DNA of 64,000 nt from Janthinobacterium sp. CG3 (GTDB lineage: Bacteria; Pseudomonadota; Gammaproteobacteria; Burkholderiales; Burkholderiaceae_D). Location of the stretch: assembly GCF_000344615.1 (NCBI RefSeq), contig NZ_KB467824.1, positions 3,414,326-3,478,325 on the forward strand, given 5' to 3'. Below are positions 36,953 to 47,420 of the stretch, piece after piece; the stretch's first letter is position 1, and every line of letters starts with the position of its first letter. Under the pieces are notes generated by a model. It was given only the letters and a program-made list of their open reading frames with translations. It was not told the DNA's origin and searched no databases. The translations under genes were made by a program, and so were the position numbers.

Positions 36953-38275
36953 ATGGCGCTCGCCACCAAATGCCCCCATTGCAACACACTGTTTCGGGTC
37001 GCTGCCGACCAGTTGAAGTTGCGTGGGGGCATTGTGCGCTGCGGCTCCTGCAATGAAGTATTCGACGGCAACGCCGCCCTGCACGACCCGGCTGCGCTGC
37101 CGCCGCTGGCGGCACACGCCGCCCCGCCCCCTGCCCATGCTGTTGCCGAGCGTTCCGCCGGCCAAGCCGCGTCCGCGGCCGAGGAGCAGCCCTACGCGCT
37201 CGACTTCGATACCTCCTTCGACCCGTATGGCCTGTTGCCCGAATACGCCCAGCTGAAACCGCTGCAGCCGGAGGAGTTGACGTTGGGGCCGCAGTGGGAG
37301 GCGGAGCTGGAGTCCGAGTTGCAGCCCGCGCCCGACGACGCATTGGCGTCGGATCTGCATGCAGCCGACGAGCCGGCACGCCAGCAATTGGTCGAGTCCG
37401 AACTTGAACCTGAGCCAGAGCCCGCATTCGAAACCGCGCCTGAGCCAGAGTCCGACATCGAGCCTTCCCTTGACGACGAATCAACGGCCGCGTTGCCAGC
37501 GGAGTCCGCGGCCGACGCGGAACGCCGGCGCGGCCAGGACGCGCCCCCGTCTTTGCTGCTACGCCGTTCCAACGACGGCCGGCGCGAACCCTCGTTCGAG
37601 GCGCCGGGCGACGACGCCGAGCCGCCACCAGCCAGCATTGCGGCGGACCAGGACGCGCCCATAACGCCCGCCGAAGACGCCATGGCAAGCGACGACAAAG
37701 CCGACCTCGAACAGTTGCCCGAGCACGAAGACGAAGACGAGGATACCGGCGAAGACGAGCCGGGCTTCGTCAAGCAAGGCCGCCGGCGCCAGCGCGCCGG
37801 CAAGATGCTGCGCACGCTGATGGCGGCCGGTTCGCTGGTGCTGCTGCTCACGCTGCTGGCGCAAGGCGCGACCACCTTCCGCAATCAATTGGCGGCCCAG
37901 GTGCCGCAGCTAAAACCGGCGCTGGTGTCGCTGTGCGCCGCGGTGGGATGCCGCGTCGAGCTGCCGGCGCAGATCGACCTGTTGTCGATCGAACCTGGCG
38001 AACTGCAAAGCCTGGCCGAGCGGACCTTCTCCTACGCAACCGTGCTACGCAATACCAGCGGCGGCGCGCAAGCTTGGCCCTATCTGGAGTTGACGCTGGA
38101 CGACGCCAGCGACAAGGCGGTGCTGCGCCGCGTGATTGCGCCGCGCGACTACCTGCCGCAGTCTATCAATCTCAGCAAGGGATTTCCCCCGCGCTCGGAA
38201 CAAGCCGTTAAACTCTACGTTGAATTGGCCCAGTTGAAGGCATCTGGCTATCACATCGCAATTTTCTATCCATAG
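36953..38275 (+). CDS. Zinc-ribbon / DUF3426 membrane protein
   Basis: A 440-residue protein. The N terminus is an MJ0042-type zinc ribbon with two Cys pairs (TKCPHCNTLFRVAADQLKLR then VRCGSCNEVFDG). A long low-complexity region rich in Glu, Asp, Pro and Ala follows. One membrane helix (MLRTLMAAGSLVLLLTLLAQ) is next, and the C-terminal DUF3426 domain ends in QLKASGYHIAIFYP. The family has no settled function. It follows prmA after 8 bp, the usual place in this group. The ATG at 36953 is preferred because the zinc ribbon begins immediately after it. Confidence 0.85.
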   Translation: MALATKCPHCNTLFRVAADQLKLRGGIVRCGSCNEVFDGNAALHDPAALPPLAAHAAPPPAHAVAERSAGQAASAAEEQPYALDFDTSFDPYGLLPEYAQLKPLQPEELTLGPQWEAELESELQPAPDDALASDLHAADEPARQQLVESELEPEPEPAFETAPEPESDIEPSLDDESTAALPAESAADAERRRGQDAPPSLLLRRSNDGRREPSFEAPGDDAEPPPASIAADQDAPITPAEDAMASDDKADLEQLPEHEDEDEDTGEDEPGFVKQGRRRQRAGKMLRTLMAAGSLVLLLTLLAQGATTFRNQLAAQVPQLKPALVSLCAAVGCRVELPAQIDLLSIEPGELQSLAERTFSYATVLRNTSGGAQAWPYLELTLDDASDKAVLRRVIAPRDYLPQSINLSKGFPPRSEQAVKLYVELAQLKASGYHIAIFYP

Positions 38276-38283
38276 ACACTATC

Positions 38284-39222
38284 ATGACCAAGACCTCCCT
38301 GATCTGCGGATCACTCGCCATCGACACCATCATGCAATTTAGCGGCCGTTTCGGCGAATCCCTGCTGGCGGACCAACTGCACAAGGTCAATGTATCCTTC
38401 CTCGTGCCGACCCTGCGCACCGAGTTCGGCGGCTGCTCCGGCAACATCGCCTACAACCTGAAAATGCTGGGCGGCGAGCCGCGCATCATCGGCGTGATGG
38501 GCCAGGATTGCGGGCCCTACCTGGAACGCCTGCAAAAACTCGGCATCTCCACCGAAAACATCATGATCAAGGCCGACAGCTACAACGCCCAGTGCTTCGT
38601 CACGGCCGACGCCGACAACAACCAGATCAACGCCTTCCACCCGGGCGCGATGTCGTTCGCGCATGAAAACAATGTCGCCAAAGCCGGCCCGGCGCGGGTC
38701 GCGATCATTTCGCCGGACGGCCACGAAGGCATGCTCAAGCACGCGCAAGACTTGGCCGACATCGGCATCCCGATCATGTTCGATCCGGGCCAGCAACTGC
38801 CGATGTTCAACACCGAGCAATTGATCGACTTCATCGACAAAGCCACCTACGTCACCGCCAACGACTACGAAATCGAAATGTTGATGGAGCGCACCGGCCT
38901 GACCATCCAAGACATGGCCAGCCGCCTGGAAGCGCTGATCGTCACGCGTGGCGAACAAGGTTCCGAAATTTACACCGACGGCAAGCGCATCGACATCCCG
39001 GCGGTGGCGGCCGACGCGGTGCTGGACCCGACCGGCTGCGGCGACGCCTACCGCGCCGGCCTGCTGTTCGGCATCACCAACGACCTGAACTGGGAAACCA
39101 GCGGCCGCCTGGCCAGTCTGATGGGCTCGATCAAAATCGCCCACCAGGGCGCGCAAAACCACAAGCTGACGGCGAGCGAAATCGGCGACCGCTTCGAAGC
39201 GGCGTTCGGCTACCGCTATTAA
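38284..39222 (+). CDS. PfkB-family carbohydrate/nucleoside kinase
   Basis: A 312-residue ribokinase-fold kinase, starting 8 bp after the DUF3426 gene. Its substrate end is SLICGSLAIDTIMQFSGRF and FGGCSGNIAYNLKMLGGEPR. The ATP and catalytic end is LDPTGCGDAYRAGLLFGI, the DTxGAGD motif with Cys in place of the middle Ala. Adenosine kinase-like proteins in this group look similar, but the substrate is not certain. The start is the ATG after ACACTATC. Confidence 0.88.
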   Translation: MTKTSLICGSLAIDTIMQFSGRFGESLLADQLHKVNVSFLVPTLRTEFGGCSGNIAYNLKMLGGEPRIIGVMGQDCGPYLERLQKLGISTENIMIKADSYNAQCFVTADADNNQINAFHPGAMSFAHENNVAKAGPARVAIISPDGHEGMLKHAQDLADIGIPIMFDPGQQLPMFNTEQLIDFIDKATYVTANDYEIEMLMERTGLTIQDMASRLEALIVTRGEQGSEIYTDGKRIDIPAVAADAVLDPTGCGDAYRAGLLFGITNDLNWETSGRLASLMGSIKIAHQGAQNHKLTASEIGDRFEAAFGYRY

Positions 39223-39271
39223 TGAACCAAGGCGCGCCGCTTGCGCCATGTACACCACCGGCGAAGCGCCG

Positions 39272-39299
39272 GGGTCAGCCCTTAAGGTCTGACCCCGGG
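39272..39299. repeat. GGGGTCAG/CTGACCCC inverted repeat
   Basis: GGGGTCAG and CTGACCCC flank a 10-base centre (CCCTTAAGGT). The same GCCGGGGTC context occurs at 17380-17389. It lies between the PfkB kinase and the convergent DUF167 gene. It may be a dispersed element or a stem-loop for either convergent transcript, but no T-run is seen. Confidence 0.45.
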
Positions 39300-39336
39300 G
39301 TTACGCCATTGGTTTAAAGAGACTTGCCGCGCGCCT

Positions 39337-39645
39337 TCAAGTAGCGGCAACACCCATCAAGCGCGCCACCACCTCCGGCGTCAGCTTGGCCGATACAATC
39401 TCCAGCAATTTGCGTTTATTGGTCTGCCCGTGGGTCAGTGTGATGGCGCTCCCGGGCACGGCCAGCGTAGCGGCCAGGTAGCGGATCAAGGCCTCGTTGG
39501 CCTTGCCTTCAATCGGCTGCGCGTGCAGCTTCAGCTTGAGAGCGTCATCGAGCACGCCGATGACCTCGGTTTTCTTGGCGTTCGCCGTGATCTGCACGGC
39601 CAGACGGACGCCGCCCGGCAGCGCCGAACACCAAGCTTTACTCAT
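39337..39645 (-). CDS. DUF167 / YggU-family protein
   Basis: A 102-residue protein of the YggU type. Conserved segments are AVQITANAKKTEVIGVLDDA, then LKLKLHAQPIEGKANEALIR and ITLTHGQTNKRKLLEIV. Structures of this family are known but the function is not. It overlaps the YggT gene by four bases. This yggT-yggU pairing is widespread next to envelope genes. Confidence 0.9.
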   Translation of the reverse strand: MSKAWCSALPGGVRLAVQITANAKKTEVIGVLDDALKLKLHAQPIEGKANEALIRYLAATLAVPGSAITLTHGQTNKRKLLEIVSAKLTPEVVARLMGVAAT

Positions 39646-40211
39646 CGACTACCAAATAACATGCCGACCAGCAGTTGCGCGACCTGCAGCAGGATCAGCG
39701 CGACCAGCAACGACAAGTCCAAACTGCCAAACAAGGGCACCACCCGGCGCACGGGACGCAGCAGCGGCTCGTTCAAGGCCCGCACAAACGGCGCCAGCGG
39801 CGCATGCGGATTAATCCAGCTAAACACTGCCTCGATTATTAGCAGGGCCATGAAGCCGTACAGAATCCATTGCAGGAAACGCTGCAAAGCCATCAAGAGG
39901 ATGGTTTGGAACGGCATGCCGGCGATCAGCCACAGCGACGTGGCCAACAGCACGACCAGGAAGGCGCCGATCAGGCTAGCCCAATCGTAACCACCGACGC
40001 CGGGCACAATCCGGCGCAACGGGCGCACCAGCCAATCGGACAGTTGAAAGGTGAATTGCGCGACCGTCGATGGCGGTCGTACCCGGACCGCCTGCATCCA
40101 AAACCGCAACAACAAAACGCCACCCAACACGCTGGCAACCGTATCAACGATCAACGTAAGAATACTAAGCACGACGATTCTCCAAAAAAAACCGCTGTGT
40201 GATTGATTCAC
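39642..40211 (-). CDS. YggT-family integral membrane protein
   Basis: A 189-residue protein with two copies of the YggT domain, each of two helices. The first copy includes VLSILTLIVDTVASVLGGVL and FQLSDWLVRPLRRIVPGVGG; the second includes YGFMALLIIEAVFSWINPHA and ALNEPLLRPVRRVVPLFGSL. The repeated LSxxLxRPLRRxVP motif is the family signature. The role is unknown, with links suggested to osmotic or cell-division functions in other bacteria. It starts 42 bp beyond the stop of the H1-like gene. Confidence 0.92.
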   Translation of the reverse strand: MNQSHSGFFWRIVVLSILTLIVDTVASVLGGVLLLRFWMQAVRVRPPSTVAQFTFQLSDWLVRPLRRIVPGVGGYDWASLIGAFLVVLLATSLWLIAGMPFQTILLMALQRFLQWILYGFMALLIIEAVFSWINPHAPLAPFVRALNEPLLRPVRRVVPLFGSLDLSLLVALILLQVAQLLVGMLFGSR

Positions 40212-40253
40212 ACAGCGGCGTATTGCCTCATCAAGGCACCCAAGCGAACTGGG

Positions 40254-41468
40254 TTACGACGGGCGAGTGCTGGTAGGAAACGGCCAGGCTGCTGCCGGTG
40301 CCAACACTGTTTTTGCTGCTGGCGCTACCACCGCTGCCGGTTTGGCGACGGCGGCCTTCTTCGGCGCTGCGGCCTTCTTCGGCTTGGCTGCCGCTTTTTT
40401 CGCGGCTGGCTTCGCTTCGACTGGCGCTACGGCCGCTACCGGCGCCGCTGCAAGTGGCGCTGGCGCTGGAGCCGCTGGCTTGGCTGCTGCTTTGGCCGCA
40501 GGTTTAGCTGCCGCTTTGGCCGCTGGCTTGGCTTCTGCTTTGGCCGCTGGCTTCGCTGTCGCTTTCGGCGCTGGCTTGGCAGCGACAGTAGCCGCTGGTT
40601 TCGCTGCTGCTTTAGGCGCTGGCTTCGCTACCGGTTTGGCCGCTGGCTTCGCGGCCGCTTTGGCCGCTGGCTTCGCTACCGCTTTTGCCGCTGGCTTAGC
40701 CGCTGCTTTGGCCGCTGGCTTCGCTGCGGCTTTAGGCGCTGGCTTCGCTGCTACTTTGGCCGCTGGCTTGGCTGCCGCTTTAGGCGCTGGTTTGGCTGCT
40801 ACTTTGGCCGCTGGCTTGGCTGCCGCTTTAGGCGCTGGCTTGGCTGCCGCTTTGGCCGCTGGCTTGGCTGCCGCTTTGGCCGCTGGCTTGGCTGTCGCTT
40901 TGGCCGCTGGCTTGGCTACCGCTTTGGCCGCTGGCTTGGCTGCCGCTTTGGCCGCTGGCTTGGCTACCGCTTTGGCCGCTGGCTTGGCTACCGCTTTGGC
41001 CGCTGGCTTGGCTGCCGCTTTGGCCGCTGGCTTGGCTACCGCTTTGGCCGCTGGCTTGGCTGCTGCTTTGGCCGCTGGCTTTGCTGCTGCTTTGGCCGCT
41101 GGCTTTGCTGCTGCTTTGGCCGCTGGTTTGGCCGCTGGCTTGGCTGCTGCTTTGGCCGCTGGCTTGGCTACTGCTTTGGCCGCTGGCTTGGCTACCGCTT
41201 TGGCCGCTGGTTTGGCTGCCGCTTTGGCCGCTGGTTTGGCTGCCGCTTTGGCCGCCGGCTTGGCTGCAGCTTTTGCCACTGGTTTGGCGACTGCTTTGAC
41301 TACTGCTTTCGCGGCTGGCTTAGCGGCGGCCTTGGCTACTGGCTTCGCTACTGCTTTCGCGACTGGTTTTGCGGCCACTGCCTTAACTGCTGCTACCGGC
41401 TTTTTAACGACGGGAGCTGCCTTGGCGGCTGGTTTCTTTGTTGCTGGTTTCTTAGCGGCTGTTGCCAT
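40254..41468 (-). CDS. Histone H1-like Ala/Lys/Pro repeat protein (AlgP-type)
   Basis: A 404-residue, extremely basic low-complexity protein. After MATAAKKPATKKPAAKAAPV, dozens of near-identical 8-12-residue units of the AAKPAAKA(A/V)AKP kind fill most of the chain. The C-terminal 70 residues are more varied and end in LAPAAAWPFPTSTRPS. Composition and layout match bacterial H1-like proteins such as AlgP and the chlamydial Hc2 type, which bind and compact DNA. ATG 41468 is preceded by AAGGAG. The repeats are near-identical at the DNA level, so the length could vary between strains. Confidence 0.85.
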   Translation of the reverse strand: MATAAKKPATKKPAAKAAPVVKKPVAAVKAVAAKPVAKAVAKPVAKAAAKPAAKAVVKAVAKPVAKAAAKPAAKAAAKPAAKAAAKPAAKAVAKPAAKAVAKPAAKAAAKPAAKPAAKAAAKPAAKAAAKPAAKAAAKPAAKAVAKPAAKAAAKPAAKAVAKPAAKAVAKPAAKAAAKPAAKAVAKPAAKATAKPAAKAAAKPAAKAAAKPAPKAAAKPAAKVAAKPAPKAAAKPAAKVAAKPAPKAAAKPAAKAAAKPAAKAVAKPAAKAAAKPAAKPVAKPAPKAAAKPAATVAAKPAPKATAKPAAKAEAKPAAKAAAKPAAKAAAKPAAPAPAPLAAAPVAAVAPVEAKPAAKKAAAKPKKAAAPKKAAVAKPAAVVAPAAKTVLAPAAAWPFPTSTRPS

Positions 41469-41754
41469 TTGTCTCTCCTTCATCTGAGATGAGAAATTTA
41501 CGCTACAAGATTAAAACCCGTCCAACCCATCATATTGGGCCAGGCGAATTATTCATCGGCACAAACAACAGGTTTGCGCTAATGAATTCGGCACCAGCTG
41601 AACTGCTGCAACTCCTCACGTTTGCAGCACTTCAGCCATCGTCGGTGCCACCCTGCCCAATCTCGCAGCTGGTGGCAAAGTCTGGTGTGTTGCGTGCCCG
41701 CCGGGACGATTTTCGGTCGTCTTCAACGCGCCCGCAGCCACACCCCATTCTTCA

Positions 41755-41905
41755 AAACAAAAACCGCCATGCCTGAAAAAATTCAAGCATGGCGGCAGAA
41801 AAAAACGGTGTGGGCTTGTGCATATCCGTATGAATTTGTATCCCGATTTGCGATTTTTTGCGATGCCACGCGGCTGAAAAAACCGCGCATTCTAATGCTC
41901 GCATT
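41755..41905 (-). ncRNA. Candidate small RNA (promoter plus terminator, no ORF)
   Basis: On the minus strand a perfect TTGACA (41939-41934) and a weaker TATGAG (41917-41912), with 16-bp spacing, are followed about 150 bp later by a hairpin (CCGCCATGC and GCATGGCGG with an inner TGAA/TTCA step, 41764-41795) and the tract TTTTTGTTTT. That matches a short transcription unit with an intrinsic terminator. The frame across it reads through the terminator, so coding is unlikely. The exact 5' end is an estimate. Confidence 0.45.
41757..41795 (-). terminator. Intrinsic terminator (leftward)
   Basis: A 32-base stem-loop (41764-41795) with a 9-bp GC-containing stem, one mismatch and four further pairs closes on an AAAA loop. 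Read on the minus strand it is followed by TTTTTGTTTT, so it terminates leftward transcription. It does not end any annotated gene directly. Confidence 0.7.
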
Positions 41906-42166
41906 TTCAATCTCATAAAGTACACGAAAACCTTGTCAATGCGCAACCAGCACAACACGTTTTCGTGGGCTTTTTTGCAGGATACGTGCGCTATTTCGCG
42001 GTAGCGCGCCAAATCGGCTTGCCACCCCTCGCGCGCGCCTGCCGGTTGGTACGCGAAGACGCGCGCGCGGGTCTTCGCCGAGGCCATCATTTCGGCGCAA
42101 TTGATACCGGCGGTTCGGGCCGTGGATGGCGCGCCAGAGTAAGCTTGGCGCGCTTGGAACGCGCAT

Positions 42167-42193
42167 AAAAAAACCCGCCAAGGCGGGTTTTTT
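42167..42193 (-). terminator. Bidirectional intrinsic terminator after nrdB
   Basis: A-run, AACCCGCC, AA, GGCGGGTT, T-run: a compact 7-8-bp GC stem with A and T tracts on both sides. It lies 18 bp past the nrdB stop and should end the nrdA-nrdB message. It is symmetric, so it could also stop transcription from the left. Confidence 0.85.
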
Positions 42194-42211
42194 CCACATC
42201 GGCAGAGGCTC

Positions 42212-43360
42212 TTATTCCCAGTTCAGGGCGCCACCGGTCTGGTATTCGATGACGCGGGTTTCGAAGAAGTTACGCTCTTTCTTCAAGTCGATCATTTCGC
42301 TCATCCACGGGAAGGGATTTTCTTCCTGGGCGAACATTTGCTCCAGGCCGATTTGCTGCGCGCGGCGGTTGGCGATGAAGCGCAGGTAACCCTTGAACAT
42401 CGGCGCGTTCAGACCCAGCACGCCGCGCGGCATGGTGTCTTCGGCGTAGGCGTATTCCAGGTCGACGGCCTTGAGGAACAGGCCCTTGATCTCTTCGCGG
42501 AATTCGGCAGTCCACAACAGCGGGTTTTCCATCTTGATCGTGTTGATCAAGTCGATACCGAAATTGCAATGCATCGATTCGTCGCGCAGAATGTACTGGT
42601 ACTGTTCGGCCGCGCCCATCATCTTGTTCTGGCGGCCCAGCGCCAGGATCTGGGTGAAGCCGACGTAGAAGAACAGGCCTTCCATCAGGCAGGCGAAGAC
42701 GATCAGCGAGCGCAGCAGCTTCTGGTCGTTTTCCACGGTGCCGGTGGTGAAGGCCGGGTCGGTCAGCGTGTTGATGAACGGGATCAGGAACTCGTCCTTG
42801 TCGCGGATCGACTTCACTTCGTTGTAGGCGTTGAAGATCTCCGCCTCGTCCAGGCCTAGCGACTCGACGATGTACTGGTAGGCGTGGGTGTGGATCGCCT
42901 CTTCAAAGGCCTGGCGCAGCAGGTACTGGCGGCATTCCGGCGCCGTGATGTGGCGGTAGGTGCCGAGCACGATGTTGTTGGCGGCCAGCGAGTCGGCGGT
43001 GACGAAGAAGCCCAGGTTGCGCTTGACCAGGCGACGCTCGTCGTCGGTCAGGCCGTTCGGGTTTTTCCACAGCTCGATGTCGCGCTGCATATTCACTTCC
43101 TGCGGCATCCAGTGGTTGGCGCAGCCGGCCAGGTATTTGTCCCAGGCCCACTTGTATTTGAACGGCACCAGCTGGTTGACGTCGGTTTTGCCGTTGATGA
43201 TGCGTTTGTCGTCGGCATTGACGCGCTTGGCGACTGCCTCCGGCGCCGCTTCCGGCTCGGCCGCGGCGGCGCCCAGGTTCAGGCCGGTATCGGCCAACGG
43301 GGCCGGTTGCGGCTGGCGTGGCGCTGGCGCCGACGAAACTTCATCATCCCAAGACAACAT
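42212..43360 (-). CDS. nrdB: Ribonucleoside-diphosphate reductase subunit beta (class Ia)
   Basis: A 382-residue R2 protein housing the diiron-tyrosyl radical. Iron ligands are recognisable in the [20 protein letters not shown] segment (Glu, His and, four residues on, the radical Tyr) and in [20 protein letters not shown] (Glu and His). The N-terminal 45 residues are Ala/Pro-rich and specific to this group. The C-terminal tail that docks to NrdA ends GGALNWE. It is downstream of nrdA with about 145 bp between, and ends at a good terminator. Confidence 0.96.
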   Translation of the reverse strand: MLSWDDEVSSAPAPRQPQPAPLADTGLNLGAAAAEPEAAPEAVAKRVNADDKRIINGKTDVNQLVPFKYKWAWDKYLAGCANHWMPQEVNMQRDIELWKNPNGLTDDERRLVKRNLGFFVTADSLAANNIVLGTYRHITAPECRQYLLRQAFEEAIHTHAYQYIVESLGLDEAEIFNAYNEVKSIRDKDEFLIPFINTLTDPAFTTGTVENDQKLLRSLIVFACLMEGLFFYVGFTQILALGRQNKMMGAAEQYQYILRDESMHCNFGIDLINTIKMENPLLWTAEFREEIKGLFLKAVDLEYAYAEDTMPRGVLGLNAPMFKGYLRFIANRRAQQIGLEQMFAQEENPFPWMSEMIDLKKERNFFETRVIEYQTGGALNWE

Positions 43361-43504
43361 GGTGTGTATTCCTTTATGTGCCGGCCAACAGCCGGCGGGT
43401 AATCTGTAAAAAGACCGCCCGGCGGGCCGGGTCGGGTCAAACTCAAGCGGATACTAGCGGGTACAAGCGGCCGGCGCGGCAAGGCCGCGGCGGCCGTCCA
43501 ACGT

Positions 43505-46450
<2,946 letters not shown>

Positions 46451-46799
46451 TGAAGCTCCCGGTAGCGGCCCGGCGATGTGCCAAGCCGATGGTAATGAAT
46501 TAGAACCCCCGATCAGGCGCGAGTTCTGCGGAAAATGGTGCTTTAAAAAAGCAAAAGAATGCCCCTTCCAACGGCTCTTGAATGTTGGTTCGGGTCATTG
46601 GTTTGCGGATGATAATGTCCGGCGACTGCCTGGTAGCGGTGTTCCAGACGTATCTAGCAACAGTGGTGAAATCCCAGGAGACTACTAGATATAGTGTTGA
46701 AGCTTATAAATTTTACTAATTGTAGTACTCAAATTTGGTTAACGCAAGCGTGCGGGGGGCGAGATATTTGCACTTTTCCACTCTTTTTGTGTTGACTTT
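46451..46799. promoter_or_regulatory. nrdA upstream region
   Basis: This 349-bp interval has no credible gene. It is more AT-rich than its surroundings and carries two NrdR-like boxes at 46682-46697 and 46713-46728. The rest, 46451-46680, would be the nrdA leader. The ampD stop is at the right end. Confidence 0.6.
46682..46728 (-). promoter_or_regulatory. Pair of NrdR boxes
   Basis: The right half of the nrdA upstream region carries CTACTAGATATAGTGT at 46682-46697, matching the NrdR consensus ACACTATATATAGTGT at 13 of 16 positions. A weaker copy, TTACTAATTGTAGTAC, lies at 46713-46728. Their centres are 31 bp apart, three helical turns, as is usual for NrdR operators. NrdR represses ribonucleotide reductase genes when dATP is plentiful. 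Confidence 0.7.
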
Positions 46800-47420
46800 T
46801 CAAACTGTCGCCGGGAAGCCCAGCTGCCGGTAAGTGGGTACTAACGCACCTTGGCGAACCAGCAATTCGCACAATGTTTTTTTATAAAGGTTCCAATCGA
46901 AACAAGGTCCCGGGTCGGTCTTGCGGCCGGCCGCGATATGCTCGTGGCCGCAGACGTCGCGCAGCCGGTAGCGCGCCTGCAGCGCCGCCGTCAGCGCCGC
47001 CAGGGTCGCGTACTGGCTTGCCGTGAACGCCACCACGTCGCTGCCCTCCAGCTCGACCCCGATGGAAAACTCGTTGCAGCGCGGCCGTCCCCGGAACGCC
47101 GACAGGCCGGCGTGCCAAGCCTTGTCGTTGCCGGAAACATACTGGATCAGGCGGCCGTCGCGGCGCACGAAAAAATGCGCCGACACCCGCAAGCCGCGCA
47201 AATCGGCGAACGAGGGATCGGCATTATAGTCCAATCGGCCGGTGAACAAGTCGGACACATGCGGCCCGCCGAAGCGGCCGGCGGGCAGGCTGACGTTGTG
47301 GATCACCAGCAGCTCGGCTTCGGCGCCGTCCGGACGGGCGTCGCAATGCGGCGACGCGTAGCGCGCCGCGCCGGCGCACCAGCCGTCCGCCGCCACCGCC
47401 AGCGCCGCCGCCGGCGTCAC
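46800..47420 (-). CDS. ampD: 1,6-anhydro-N-acetylmuramyl-L-alanine amidase AmpD
   Basis: A 206-residue cytoplasmic zinc amidase of muropeptide recycling. The zinc and active-site residues are in LLVIHNVSLPAGRFGGPHVS (first His), RVSAHFFVRRDGRLIQYVSG, and CGHEHIAAGRKTDPGPCFDW (His and Asp). The N-terminal segment ADGWCAGAARYASPHCDARP is typical of AmpD. It begins with a GTG that overlaps the pilR stop by four bases (GTGA), the last gene of the ccsA-pilS-pilR unit. Confidence 0.93.
   Translation of the reverse strand: MTPAAALAVAADGWCAGAARYASPHCDARPDGAEAELLVIHNVSLPAGRFGGPHVSDLFTGRLDYNADPSFADLRGLRVSAHFFVRRDGRLIQYVSGNDKAWHAGLSAFRGRPRCNEFSIGVELEGSDVVAFTASQYATLAALTAALQARYRLRDVCGHEHIAAGRKTDPGPCFDWNLYKKTLCELLVRQGALVPTYRQLGFPATV

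Larger units (their letters stand above)
41469..42211. other. 743-bp gene-free stretch between the H1-like gene and nrdB
   Basis: No convincing protein gene is present. From right to left it contains the nrdAB terminator at 42167-42193, a -35/-10 pair at 41912-41939 facing left, a T-tailed hairpin at 41757-41795, and a leader of about 290 bp before the H1-like gene. Short frames across it look random. The leftward promoter-plus-terminator pair suggests a small transcript. Confidence 0.6.

Noticed and set aside
40203-41492. Plus-strand frames opposite the H1-like gene, rich in Leu/Ala or Arg/Trp/Cys
   Set aside because: They are mirror frames of the Ala/Lys repeat; their regularity comes from the repeat DNA and not from coding.
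41752-42090. 112-residue leftward frame between the H1-like gene and nrdB
   Set aside because: It reads through the hairpin and T-tract at 41757-41795, has no family pattern and no convincing ribosome site. A non-coding transcript explains the region better.
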